The notes beneath the pieces were generated by a model, which saw only the letters and a program-made list of their open reading frames with translations, was not told the origin of the DNA and ran no database searches. From Rhodoblastus sp963727035 (GTDB lineage Bacteria; Pseudomonadota; Alphaproteobacteria; Rhizobiales; Beijerinckiaceae), in contig CAVSEY010000011.1 of assembly GCA_963727035.1 (NCBI GenBank), positions 47,750 to 111,749 of the forward strand: a stretch of DNA of 64,000 nt. Reading direction: 5' to 3'. Within the stretch, counting starts at the first letter, position 1, and every line of letters begins with the position of its first letter. The translations under genes and the position numbers were made by a program. Below, piece by piece: positions 9,018-17,343 of this stretch.

Positions 9018-9446
9018 ATGTTCGATTTCGATGTGGGCAAGCTGCTGCTGATCGGCGTCGTGGCCCTGATCTTCATTCCGCCCAAGGACCTGCCCGAGGC
9101 CTTGCGCATGCTCGGCCGCCTGGTCGGACAGGCCCGACGCATGGCGACCGAATTCCAGAGCCAGTTCCATGAAGCGCTGCGCGAGGCCGAATTGACGGAA
9201 ATTCGCGACGGGCTGAACGACCTGAAGCAAAAGACGTCGATGGAAGGCGCGCTCAGCCGCGTCGCCGACATGCTGGAGGCGCCGGCCGCGCCAAAAGCCG
9301 AGGCTTCGGCCGAGACGCCGGCCGCGACCGAAAAGCCGGCTCCCACGGGGCTCATCATTGTCGAGGATCAGCCGGAGCCTGTCGCGCCGGCGCCGGAGCC
9401 CGTCGCGCCGGCGCCCGAATCGCCGCAGGCCGGGAAGCCCGCATGA
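9018..9446 (+). CDS. tatB: Twin-arginine translocase subunit TatB
   Basis: Substrate-receptor partner of TatC. The 142-residue protein has one N-terminal membrane span with FDFDVGKLLLIGVVALIFI, the PPKDLPEALR hinge proline typical of TatB, a long amphipathic helix, and a Pro/Ala/Glu-rich tail containing repeated EPVAPAP units. Its TGA overlaps the tatC ATG by four bases, which couples translation. Confidence 0.95.
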   Translation: MFDFDVGKLLLIGVVALIFIPPKDLPEALRMLGRLVGQARRMATEFQSQFHEALREAELTEIRDGLNDLKQKTSMEGALSRVADMLEAPAAPKAEASAETPAATEKPAPTGLIIVEDQPEPVAPAPEPVAPAPESPQAGKPA

Positions 9447-10225
9447 CCCAGGCCGATATCGACGCCACCAAGGCGCCCCTGATCGATCATCTGATCGAAT
9501 TGCGCGCGCGGCTGATCAAGGCTCTGGTCGCCTTTCTGATCGCTTTCGTCGTCTGTTTCTATTTCTCGCACCAGATCTACAACATCCTGCTCCAGCCCTA
9601 TGTCCGGGTGGTCGGAGTCGAGAACGCCAAGCTCATCGCCACCCATTTCCTGGAGCAATTCCTCACCCAGTTGAAATTGTCGATGTTCGGCGCCGGATTC
9701 ATCGCCTTTCCGATCATCGCGCTCCAGATCTATAAATTCGTCGCGCCGGGCCTCTACGGCCATGAGCGGCGCGCCTTCGCGCCTTATCTCGTCGCGACGC
9801 CGACCCTGTTCTTCCTCGGCGCGCTGCTGGTCTATTACGCGGTCATGCCCTTTCTGATCCGCTTTTCGGTGAGTTTCCAGCAATTGAACGTCAAGGGCGA
9901 GCCGACCATCGAACTTCTGCCCAAGGTCGACGAATATCTGTCGCTGATCATGACCCTGATCTTCGCCTTTGGCGTCGCCTTCCAGCTTCCGGTGATCCTG
10001 ACCTTGCTCGGCCAGGCCGGAATCATCGACCAGGCTTTTCTGAAAGCGAAGCGGCGCTATGCGATCGTCCTGATCACGGTGGTCGCGGCGATTCTGACGC
10101 CGCCCGACCTGATTTCGATGATCTCCCTTGTCCTTCCCATGGCGCTTCTTTACGAAGGCGCCGTATTCGCGGTGGGGATGATCGAAAAGAATCGCGCCGC
10201 TGCGAAGCCCGATCCAAATGGGTGA
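9443..10225 (+). CDS. tatC: Twin-arginine translocase subunit TatC
   Basis: Polytopic core of the Tat translocase that recognises the twin-arginine signal. At 260 residues with six predicted membrane spans it has family length. Diagnostic segments are the N-terminal LIDHLIELRARLIKAL, the periplasmic-loop region with EQFLTQLKLSMFGAG, FVAPGLYGHERR, and the later FQLPVILTLLGQAG. It is followed by a hairpin-rich intergenic region before serS. Confidence 0.96.
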   Translation: MTQADIDATKAPLIDHLIELRARLIKALVAFLIAFVVCFYFSHQIYNILLQPYVRVVGVENAKLIATHFLEQFLTQLKLSMFGAGFIAFPIIALQIYKFVAPGLYGHERRAFAPYLVATPTLFFLGALLVYYAVMPFLIRFSVSFQQLNVKGEPTIELLPKVDEYLSLIMTLIFAFGVAFQLPVILTLLGQAGIIDQAFLKAKRRYAIVLITVVAAILTPPDLISMISLVLPMALLYEGAVFAVGMIEKNRAAAKPDPNG

Positions 10226-10241
10226 AGTCGGGCTGCAAACT

Positions 10242-10305
10242 GCGGTTTTCTGCGCTCCGATGCTCACGTACAAAAGTACGCTCCGCTTCGGTGCTCTTAA
10301 ACCGC
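10242..10305. repeat. Palindromic intergenic element between tatC and serS
   Basis: An imperfect inverted repeat: outer arms GCGGTTT (10242-10248) and AAACCGC (10299-10305), inner arms GTAC/GTAC around AAAA (10268-10279), with further partial pairing between. It resembles dispersed palindromic elements of GC-rich alphaproteobacteria and may also slow or end transcription after tatC. Confidence 0.5.
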
Positions 10306-10369
10306 CGTTTTCGCCTCGACTTGACCCATTTTCATTCGGTCTTCGTCCCTAGACTGCGGAAGTAGTGGC

Positions 10370-11791
10370 ATGCACGACATCAAATCGATCCGCGACGACG
10401 CGCAGGCTTTTCGCGCCGACCTTCTGCGCCGCAAGCCGGACGAGGCCGCCGCCGACGCCTTGATCGCCCGCCTGTTCGCGCTCGACGACGCCCGCCGCGC
10501 CGCGATCGCCAAGGCTCAAGGCGCGCAGGAGCGCCGCAACGCCGCTTCAAAGGAAATCGGCGCGGCGATGAAGGCCAAGGACATGGCCCTCGCCGAGAAG
10601 CTGAAGCAGGAAGTCGCCGATCTCAAGAGCTCGATGGGCGAGATCGAGGCGCAGGAGCGCGCCGCCATCGCGGCGCTGGAGGCCGAGCTTGCCGCGATTC
10701 CCAACCGGCCGCTGCCCGAGGTTCCGCAAGGCGCCGACGAGAACGACAATGTCGAAATCCGCAAGGTTGGCGACAAGCCGGCCTTTCCCGAGGGTTTTAC
10801 GCCGAAAGAGCATTTCGACGATCGGCGAAAGCCTGAAGATGATGGATTTCGAGGCGGCGGCGCGCATGTCCGGCGCGCGTTTCGTCGTGCTCAAGGGCAG
10901 ACTGGCGCGGCTGGAGCGCGCGCTCGCCCAGTTCATGCTCGACCTGCACACGGAAGAACATGGCTATCAGGAAGTCGCGCCGCCGCTGCTGGTGCGCGAC
11001 CAGGCCATGTTCGGCACGGCGCAACTGCCGAAATTCAAGGACGACCAGTTCGCGGCGCTCGGCCTCATTCCGGTCGAGGGATTGAAGGAGGCGCTGGCCG
11101 GCGTCGAGGCGGCGGCGCAAGGCGGCGACCTCGCGGCGCAGGTCGCGGCGACGCCCAAGGCCGAAAGTTTTGACACCGAACATTTCTGGCTCATTCCCAC
11201 GGCCGAAGTGCCGCTGACCAATCTGGTCCGCGAGCAGATATCTGGACGACGCTGTCGCTGCCCTTGCGCATGACCGCCGGCACGGCCTGTTTTCGCGCCG
11301 AGGCCGGCGCGGCGGGGCGCGACACGCGCGGCATCATCCGCCAGCATCAGTTCACCAAGGTCGAACTGGTCTCGATCACGACGCCGGAGCAATCCCTCGC
11401 CGAGCATGAGCGCATGACGTCTTGCGCCGAGGAAGTGCTGAAAAGGCTCGGGCTGGCCTATCGCGTGGTGCTGCTCTGCACCGGCGACATGGGCTTCGCC
11501 TCGCAGAAAACCTATGACATCGAGGTCTGGCTGCCGGGGCAAAACCGCTATCGCGAAATCTCGTCCTGCTCGGTCTGCGGCGATTTTCAGGCGCGGCGCA
11601 TGGGCGCGCGCTATCGCCCCATGGAAGGCAAAGGCGCGCGCTTCGTCCACACGCTCAACGGCTCGGGCGTGGCGGTTGGCCGCGCTTTGGTCGCGGTGCT
11701 GGAGAATTACCAGAATCCGGACGGCTCGGTGACGGTGCCGGAGGTTTTGCGGCCCTATATGGGCGGGCTGGAGAGAATTTCGCCGGCGTGA
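10370..11791 (+). CDS. serS: Seryl-tRNA synthetase, two frame breaks
   Basis: Class II synthetase charging tRNA-Ser. Three frames must be joined. The N-terminal coiled-coil arm runs from ATG 10370 (MHDIKSIRDD) to a break near 10820, where an extra base moves into GESLKMMDFEAAARMSG. A second break lies between about 11238 and 11262, after AEVPLTNLVREQI. The rest then shows motif 2 (FRAEAGAAGRDTRG) and motif 3 (SGVAVGRALVAVLENYQ). All catalytic motifs are present, so sequencing indels are likely in this essential gene. There is also an unusual Ala-rich insertion of about 35-40 residues just before FWLIPTAEVP, making the product longer than the usual 425-430 residues. Confidence 0.9.
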
Positions 11792-11843
11792 GCGCCGCTG
11801 CGTTGCCGTCACAGCAGAAGCCGACATCTCTTGAGACAGGCTG

Positions 11844-11932
11844 CGTCATTGCGAGAAGCGAAGCGACGAAGCAATCCAAGGGACATTTCAACAGGCTGAA
11901 AGGTGGATTGCTTCGCTCCGCTCGCAACGACG
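11844..11932. repeat. Dispersed palindromic repeat upstream of surE
   Basis: Arms at 11844-11878 and 11904-11932 are reverse complements apart from a six-base difference and a few mismatches (CGTCATTGCGAG...AAGCAATCCA). Read as protein it gives the well-known spurious VIARSEATKQS string, a mark of this repeat family in Hyphomicrobiales. It probably forms a long stem between serS and surE. Confidence 0.75.
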
Positions 11933-12024
11933 CCGCCGCCGATGCGCTGTTCGCGCCCAAAAAAGCTGTTTCCCGCCGACGCCCGCGCTATAAGGCATCC
12001 GGATTTCGAATCGGACGGACAGCG

Positions 12025-12777
12025 ATGCGCATTCTGATCACCAATGACGACGGCGTCCACGCGCTGGGGCTCAAAGTGCTTGAACGCATCGCCAAGAGCC
12101 TTACCGACGACGTCGTGGTGGTTGCGCCGGAGAGCGATCAGTCGGGCGTCGCGCATTCTCTGTCGCTGTCCGACCCGCTGCGCCTGCGCAAGATCACCGA
12201 CCGTCATTATGCGGTGAAGGGCACGCCGACCGACTGCGTCATCATGGGCGTCCGCAAGCTGATGATCGACAACCCGCCGGACCTGATCCTTTCCGGCGTC
12301 AACAAGGGCCAGAACGTCGCCGAGGACGTGACCTATTCCGGCACCATCGCCGGGGCGATGGAAGGCACATTGCTTGGCGTTCCCTCGATCGCGCTGTCAC
12401 AATGCTACTCGCCGGCGGGCACGCCCTGGGAATGCGCCGAGACGCTCGCGCCCGAGCTGATCCGGCAAATCGTGGCGCGCGGCTTTCCGCCCGGCGTGCT
12501 GATCAATGTCAATTTTCCGGCTTGCGAGCCTTCGGCGGTGCAGGGCGTGAGTCTGGCGCGGCAGGGCCGGCGCGCGCAGGAGTTGATGAAGATCGAGGCG
12601 CGGTTCGACGGGCGCGGCAATCCCTATTACTGGATCGCCTTCGAGCGGCCGCGATTCAAGGCGGGCGAAGGCACCGATCTGGAGGCCGTGGCGCAGAACC
12701 GCATTTCGGTGACGCCGCTGCGGCTCGACCTGACCGACGATCCGGCGCTTGCCCATTTCGCCGGCGCTTTCGGCTGA
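12025..12777 (+). CDS. surE: 5'/3'-nucleotidase SurE
   Basis: Metal-dependent nucleoside monophosphate phosphatase, cytoplasmic. The 250-residue protein begins MRILITNDDGVHALGL; the paired aspartates bind the metal. It also has APESDQSGVAHS, VKGTPTDCVIMG and SGVNKGQNVAEDVTYSGT, all hallmark SurE segments. The start at 12025 is preferred over a longer frame that would read through the palindromic repeat upstream. pcm begins 8 bases after the stop, the classic surE-pcm pair. Confidence 0.95.
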   Translation: MRILITNDDGVHALGLKVLERIAKSLTDDVVVVAPESDQSGVAHSLSLSDPLRLRKITDRHYAVKGTPTDCVIMGVRKLMIDNPPDLILSGVNKGQNVAEDVTYSGTIAGAMEGTLLGVPSIALSQCYSPAGTPWECAETLAPELIRQIVARGFPPGVLINVNFPACEPSAVQGVSLARQGRRAQELMKIEARFDGRGNPYYWIAFERPRFKAGEGTDLEAVAQNRISVTPLRLDLTDDPALAHFAGAFG

Positions 12778-12784
12778 CCCCCCG

Positions 12785-13493
12785 ATGGCGCAGCCGCCCA
12801 GTGCCTTCCCCTCGATCATGCCTTCGGCGCGAGCGGAGGCCAAGGCCCAGCTCTTGATGCGGCTGCGCGCGCGCGGCGACGTCGATCTGGCGCTGTTGCG
12901 GGCGATGGAGGCCGCGCCGCGCGAAAATTTCGTCGGCCCGGCGTTCGCCGATCTCGCCTTGCGCGATGTCGCCGTTCCCTTGTCCTTCGGCCAGACCATG
13001 GAATCGCCGTCCTCGCTGGCGCGGATGATTGTGGCGCTCGATCCCCGGCCCGGCAGCCGCATCCTGGAAATCGGCGCAGGCTCCGGCTTTTCGGCCAAGG
13101 TTTTGGCGATGCTCGGCCGCGAGGTGGTGAGCGTCGATTGCTTCGAGCGTCTGGCGCTGGACGCGCGGGCGCGGCTGGAGCGGCTTGGGGTCGCCAATGT
13201 CGCGGTGATCTGGGCCGACGGTTTCGAGCTTTCCCCGTCCTACGGCCTGTTCGACCGCATCCTCGTCCACAGCCGCCTTCGACGAGATTCCTTCCGCCAT
13301 CGCGGGCGCGCTCGCGGAAGGCGGGGTTCTGGTCGGCCCGCGCTTTCGTGCGGGGCAGGAGGCTTGCGAACTGGTCCGCCTCGACCGCGTCGCCTCGGGC
13401 GCCCTCGAAGAGCGCATTCTCGGCGCCTGGCGGGCGCAACGCCTGTTGCGCGGCGTGTTCAGCGATCGTGGGAGCCTTCTCCGACCAGACTGA
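12785..13493 (+). CDS. pcm: Protein-L-isoaspartate O-methyltransferase, frame-interrupted
   Basis: Repairs isoaspartyl damage in aged proteins using SAM. From ATG 12785 the frame carries PRENFVGPAFADLAL, the substrate loop with SFGQTMESPSSLARM, and SAM motif I EIGAGSGFSA near residue 95. After FDRILVH the conserved continuation FDEIPSAIAGALAEGGVLVG lies in another frame; the break is at about 13271-13279. The protein then ends at 13493 inside the left arm of an inverted-repeat element, so its last seven codons come from that element rather than from pcm itself. Confidence 0.85.
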
Positions 13494-13735
13494 CGCAATC
13501 TGTTCGCTTTCGGGGAGACGATCCGGCAGGCGCGCGCCGAAGAGCGCATCGGGGATGCGGTCGAGGCGCGCGCCGCACCGGGCGTCCGCCGAAAGCGAAC
13601 CCTTCGGGCCGGGGGCTTTCGCGCCGTAGCCGCGTCGTGCGGCTCGGCCGTGTCCCCGACACGGCCGTCGCCACCCTCCTTGCCACGGCGCGAAATCCCC
13701 TCGGCAGATTGCGCCAGTCTGGTCGGAGAAGGCTC
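13472..13735. repeat. 264-bp element bounded by 31-bp inverted repeats
   Basis: The left arm (13472-13502) and the reverse complement of the right arm (13705-13735) match at 30 of 31 positions, beginning GAGCCTTCTCCGACCAGACT. An inner pair of 12-base arms (13502-13513 and 13589-13600) and a hairpin near 13650-13672 add structure. The interior holds no convincing gene. Its left end supplies the pcm stop codon. A non-autonomous MITE-like insertion is the simplest reading; flanking target duplications are not evident. Confidence 0.6.
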
Positions 13736-13854
13736 AAAGTCTAACGAATTGCTTTCGATTTCGGATTTGCTGAATAAAGATTCATCTTAAACGCTCCTTT
13801 AACCGCCCTGCGCTTAGATTGCGTCTGTTGGTTAAAGCGTGGGTGGGATGCGTA

Positions 13855-15372
13855 ATGAGTGCTGGGATTAAGATTTCCGGAAGCGCGTTCCGGGTGGCCC
13901 TGGTCGGCGTGGCCACGATCCTGTTGGGCGGGTGTTCCGACACCGGCCAATTCGGCAATTCGTTCGGAACGCCATATGCCAGTTCCAATCCGCGCGTCGA
14001 TCGAACGCCGACAGGCTCCATCGATTCCGCGCCGTCGCCGATGACGAAGGTCTCGAACTTCTTTTCGGACACGTTCCGGCCCTTCGATTCCGCGCCGGCG
14101 CCGGCCATGCCTCAGTCCAGGCGCGCCGCGGCCTATCGCGCGCCGGAAAATGATCATCCCGTTCCGCCCGAGCCGATCGCCAGCGCCCCCCTCGCGCCGG
14201 CGACCCGGTCCGCGATTTACTCCGCGCCCGCGCCGGTCGCTGCTCCGGCGCCGCATGCGACCTACGCCCTGCGCGCCAACCCCAATTCCGTCGGCGGCTG
14301 GACCGCCGACGGCGGCACGCCGGTCGTCGTCGCCCAGGGCGAAAACGCCGAGATCATCGCCCAGCGCTATGGCGTGCCGGTCGCGACCCTGCTCACGGTC
14401 AACGGCTATTCGGCCCACGCCCAACTGTCGCCGGGCTCCCGGCTGACCATCCCGGTCTATCGGGCCAAGGGCGGGCGGATCGCGGCGGCTGCTCCTGCGC
14501 CTGTGGCGCCCGTGGCGCGCCATGCGCCCGAACGGGTCGCGCGGGTGGAAAATCGGCGCATCGCTCCGCGTTCGCTGGTCGGCGAGGAACTGGCCCAGAC
14601 CAGGAAAAGCGAACACCTGCGCTGGAGCGAGGGCAAACAATCCGCCAAAACCGCGGCGCTGTCCCCCGCCGACGCCCGCAAGGCCAAGAAGGCCGCGCGC
14701 CTCGCGCAGGAACAAGCCACCCAAGAGAAGGCCGGCCAAGAGAAGGCCACCCAAGAGCAAGCCGCCCAAGAGACGGCGGCGCAGGCGAAGGCCGCCAAGG
14801 CGGCTCGCCTCGCCCAGCTCAAGGCGGCAAAGGAAAAGACCCACGTCGCCGCCGCCGCAAAGGCCGCGCCGCCCGCCGCTCCGGCCAAACTCGCGCGGAC
14901 CGCTTCGGCCGCCCCGGTCGACAACATGCCGGTCGTCAAGAACGACACCGGCGCGACGGCGAGCTTGCCGCCTCCGGCCATGTCCGCCTCGTCCGACTCC
15001 GCCGATCCGGAATTCCGCTGGCCGGCGCGCGGCCGCGTGATCCAGGGTTTCGGGTCGGGCGGCAATGACGGCATCAATATCGCGGTGCCCGAGGGCACGC
15101 AGGTCAAGGCGGCCGAAAGCGGCACGGTCGTCTATGCCGGCAGCGAGCTCAAGGGCTATGGCAATCTCGTGCTGATCCGCCATCCCAACGGCTTCGTCTC
15201 GGCTTACGCCAACAACGGCTCGCTGGAGGTCAAGCGCGGCCAGACCGTCCGGCGCGGCCAGACCGTCGCCCTGTCCGGCCAGAGCGGCGACGTCGCCTCG
15301 CCCCAGCTCCATTTCGAGCTGCGCAAGGGCTCGAAGCCGGTCGATCCCTCCAAATTTCTGGCGGGGCTTTAG
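13855..15372 (+). CDS. NlpD-like lipoprotein with LysM and degenerate M23 domain
   Basis: Envelope protein of 505 residues, probably a regulator of cell-wall amidases. The N-terminus has a lipoprotein signal with lipobox LLGGC. A LysM peptidoglycan-binding domain lies at about residues 158-200 (GENAEIIAQRYGVPVATLL), followed by an Ala/Lys/Gln coiled region of short repeats (about 280-335) and a C-terminal LytM/M23 fold. The first zinc-ligand motif HxxxD is replaced by NDGIN, although LHFEL remains, so it is unlikely to cut peptidoglycan itself; E. coli NlpD and EnvC are degenerate in the same way. Position after surE-pcm supports the NlpD relationship. The ATG at 13855 follows a GGTGGGA sequence. 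Confidence 0.85.
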   Translation: MSAGIKISGSAFRVALVGVATILLGGCSDTGQFGNSFGTPYASSNPRVDRTPTGSIDSAPSPMTKVSNFFSDTFRPFDSAPAPAMPQSRRAAAYRAPENDHPVPPEPIASAPLAPATRSAIYSAPAPVAAPAPHATYALRANPNSVGGWTADGGTPVVVAQGENAEIIAQRYGVPVATLLTVNGYSAHAQLSPGSRLTIPVYRAKGGRIAAAAPAPVAPVARHAPERVARVENRRIAPRSLVGEELAQTRKSEHLRWSEGKQSAKTAALSPADARKAKKAARLAQEQATQEKAGQEKATQEQAAQETAAQAKAAKAARLAQLKAAKEKTHVAAAAKAAPPAAPAKLARTASAAPVDNMPVVKNDTGATASLPPPAMSASSDSADPEFRWPARGRVIQGFGSGGNDGINIAVPEGTQVKAAESGTVVYAGSELKGYGNLVLIRHPNGFVSAYANNGSLEVKRGQTVRRGQTVALSGQSGDVASPQLHFELRKGSKPVDPSKFLAGL

Positions 15373-15413
15373 CATTCCTTCTCTGAACCGCGAGACACGG
15401 CAGAGAAGGCGCG

Positions 15414-15453
15414 GGGGCGACCGGGTCCAAAGCAAGGCCCGCGTCGCCCCTTT
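15414..15453 (+). terminator. Rho-independent terminator after the NlpD-like gene
   Basis: Stem GGGGCGAC/GTCGCCCC extended by CGGG/CCCG around a 12-base loop and followed by TTT. It sits between the converging NlpD-like and moeA genes and could also serve the minus strand. Confidence 0.6.
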
Positions 15454-15470
15454 CCATTGGCTTCCCCCGG

Positions 15471-16685
15471 TCAGTCGAGACGGATGACGCGCACGCGGGC
15501 TCCGGCGGGGGCAGGCGGGGCGTTTTCGGGGCGGACGATCAGCGCCTGAGAATAAGCCAGCACCGAACTCAGCGAAGAATCCTGATTCTCATGCGCCGTC
15601 GCCACCAGGCGGCCGTCCTCGTCCCGCGTCAGCGTGGCGCGCAAATATTCGCGACGCGCGCCGCCGGGCGGCAGGGCGACGCCGGCCAGCGCGGGCTCCG
15701 ATCTTTCGGCGTCCGTCTCCGGGTCGCCGCTCAAGCGCCGAATCAGCGGTTTCAGGAAGACCTGCCCGCACACCGAGGCCGAGGTCGGATTGCCGGGAAG
15801 GCCGAGCACGCGCATGGGGCCGATGTGGCCATGGATCAGGGGCTTGCCCGGCTTCATCCTGACCTTCCAGAAGCTCAGCTCCATGCCCTCGCGAGCGAGG
15901 GCCCCGCGCACCAGGTCGCGGTCGCCCACCGAGGCGCCGCCGATGGTGACGAGAATATCGGCCCTTTCGGCGCGGGCGCGCTGGATCGCCGCTTCGATCG
16001 CGTCGAGGCGGTCGCTGACGACGCCGAGGTCGAGCGGTTCGCCGCCGGCGGCCGCGATCAGCCCCAGAACGGCGAAAGCATTGGAGGCCACGATCTGGTC
16101 CGCGCCGCGCGGGGCGCCCGGCGCAACCAGTTCGTCGCCGGTGGAGAGCACGGCGACGCGCGGTTTTCGCGCGAGCGGCAAGGTCGCATGGTCGGCCGAG
16201 GCGGCGAGCGCGACATCGGCGGGGCTGAGACGCCGCCCGGCGCGCAGCACGATCGCGCCTTCGGTGAAATCGCCGCCGGCGTCGCGGATATTGGCGCCCG
16301 CCTTGACCGGCCCCTCGACGATGAGGCGGTCGCCGTCGCGCCTGGCGTCTTCCTGGATCAGAACGGCGTCGGCGCCTGCGGGAATCGGCGCGCCGGTGAA
16401 AATCCGCACCGCCTCGCCCGCGCCGCAGACCCCGGCAAACCCATGTCCCGCCGAGGATTCGCCGATGACCTGCAACGGCCCCGCGGCGTCGGCCGCCCGC
16501 AGCGCGTAGCCGTCCATGGCCGAAAGCGCGCCGGGCGGCTGGGTGCGGCGCGCGAGGATGTCGCGCGCCAGCGTCCGTCCATAGCAGGCGGCGAGCGGCG
16601 CATCCTCGGTCTCCAACGGCGCCGCGCCGGCGAGGATGGCGGCGAGGGCGTCTGCGACGGACAGCATCGGCTTTTGGTCACTCAT
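15471..16685 (-). CDS. moeA: Molybdopterin molybdenumtransferase
   Basis: Inserts molybdate into adenylated molybdopterin during Mo-cofactor assembly. The 404-residue product shows the MoeA N-terminal SAMDGYALR, domain motifs FTGAPIPAGADAV and GDELV, the MogA-like domain stretch ILVTIGGASVGDRD with KVRMKPGKP, and GLPGNPTSASV. The ATG at 16685 gives the normal start MSDQKPMLSVADALAAIL; a longer frame upstream has no homology. It is divergent from aroQ. No other moa/mob gene lies in the window. Confidence 0.94.
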   Translation of the reverse strand: MSDQKPMLSVADALAAILAGAAPLETEDAPLAACYGRTLARDILARRTQPPGALSAMDGYALRAADAAGPLQVIGESSAGHGFAGVCGAGEAVRIFTGAPIPAGADAVLIQEDARRDGDRLIVEGPVKAGANIRDAGGDFTEGAIVLRAGRRLSPADVALAASADHATLPLARKPRVAVLSTGDELVAPGAPRGADQIVASNAFAVLGLIAAAGGEPLDLGVVSDRLDAIEAAIQRARAERADILVTIGGASVGDRDLVRGALAREGMELSFWKVRMKPGKPLIHGHIGPMRVLGLPGNPTSASVCGQVFLKPLIRRLSGDPETDAERSEPALAGVALPPGGARREYLRATLTRDEDGRLVATAHENQDSSLSSVLAYSQALIVRPENAPPAPAGARVRVIRLD

Positions 16686-16883
16686 GGCGGGAGGTCCCGA
16701 AATTTTGGCTTTGACGCGTTTTTTCGTCGTCTTCAGATCGCACGCCTGTTCAAGGCGCGTCCAGTGGGCGGACAAAGGCCGCCGTCGAACGCGGCTTTGG
16801 CTTTTTTCGCGAAACGCGCCTAAATTCGGCGCGGCGGCGGCGGGATTCGCCGCCGGACTCCTGCGCGCGAAAGGGACGCCCGG

Positions 16884-17330
16884 ATGAGCCGCCTCGTCAC
16901 AATGTTGAACGGCCCCAACCTTAACCTGCTCGGTCAGCGCGAGCCGCAGATTTACGGCGCCGAGACGCTCGCCGACGTCGAGCGCGCCTGCCACGCGCTG
17001 GCGCTGTCGTTGAAGCTGGAAGTCCATTTCCATCAGAGCAATCGCGAATATGAGCTGATCGACTGGATCCACGAGGCGCGCGGCAAGGCGGGCGGCATTG
17101 TCATCAATCCGGGCGCCTTCACCCATACGTCGGTCGCTCTTCTCGACGCCCTCAACGCCTTTGAAGGGCCGGTGATCGAGGTCCATGTTTCCAACATCCA
17201 CAAGCGCGAGGAGTTCCGCCATCATTCGTTCGTTTCGCGCCGCGCCGACGGCGTCATCGCCGGCTGCGGCGCGCAGGGCTATGAACTGGCCCTGCTGCGC
17301 CTCGCCCGCCTGATCGACGCCAAGGGATGA
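16884..17330 (+). CDS. aroQ: Type II 3-dehydroquinate dehydratase
   Basis: Third step of the shikimate pathway. The 148-residue protein has the family start VTMLNGPNLNLLGQREPQIYG, including the catalytic tyrosine region, then HQSNREYELIDWIHEA, NPGAFTHTSVALLDAL with the active-site histidine, and VHVSNIHKREEFRHHS. It is followed after 13 bases by the FUSC gene and could be co-transcribed. In many alphaproteobacteria aroQ heads an aroQ-accB-accC operon; that link is broken here. Confidence 0.96.
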   Translation: MSRLVTMLNGPNLNLLGQREPQIYGAETLADVERACHALALSLKLEVHFHQSNREYELIDWIHEARGKAGGIVINPGAFTHTSVALLDALNAFEGPVIEVHVSNIHKREEFRHHSFVSRRADGVIAGCGAQGYELALLRLARLIDAKG

Positions 17331-17343
17331 CACGGTTCCGCCG

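Noticed and set aside
14700..14830. Short direct repeats in the nlpD-like gene
   Set aside because: Low-complexity Gln/Glu/Lys/Ala coiled segment, not a mobile or CRISPR repeat.
13741..15435. Long antisense frame opposite the nlpD-like gene
   Set aside because: Gly/Arg-rich and without homology; the plus strand has lipobox, LysM and M23 domains.
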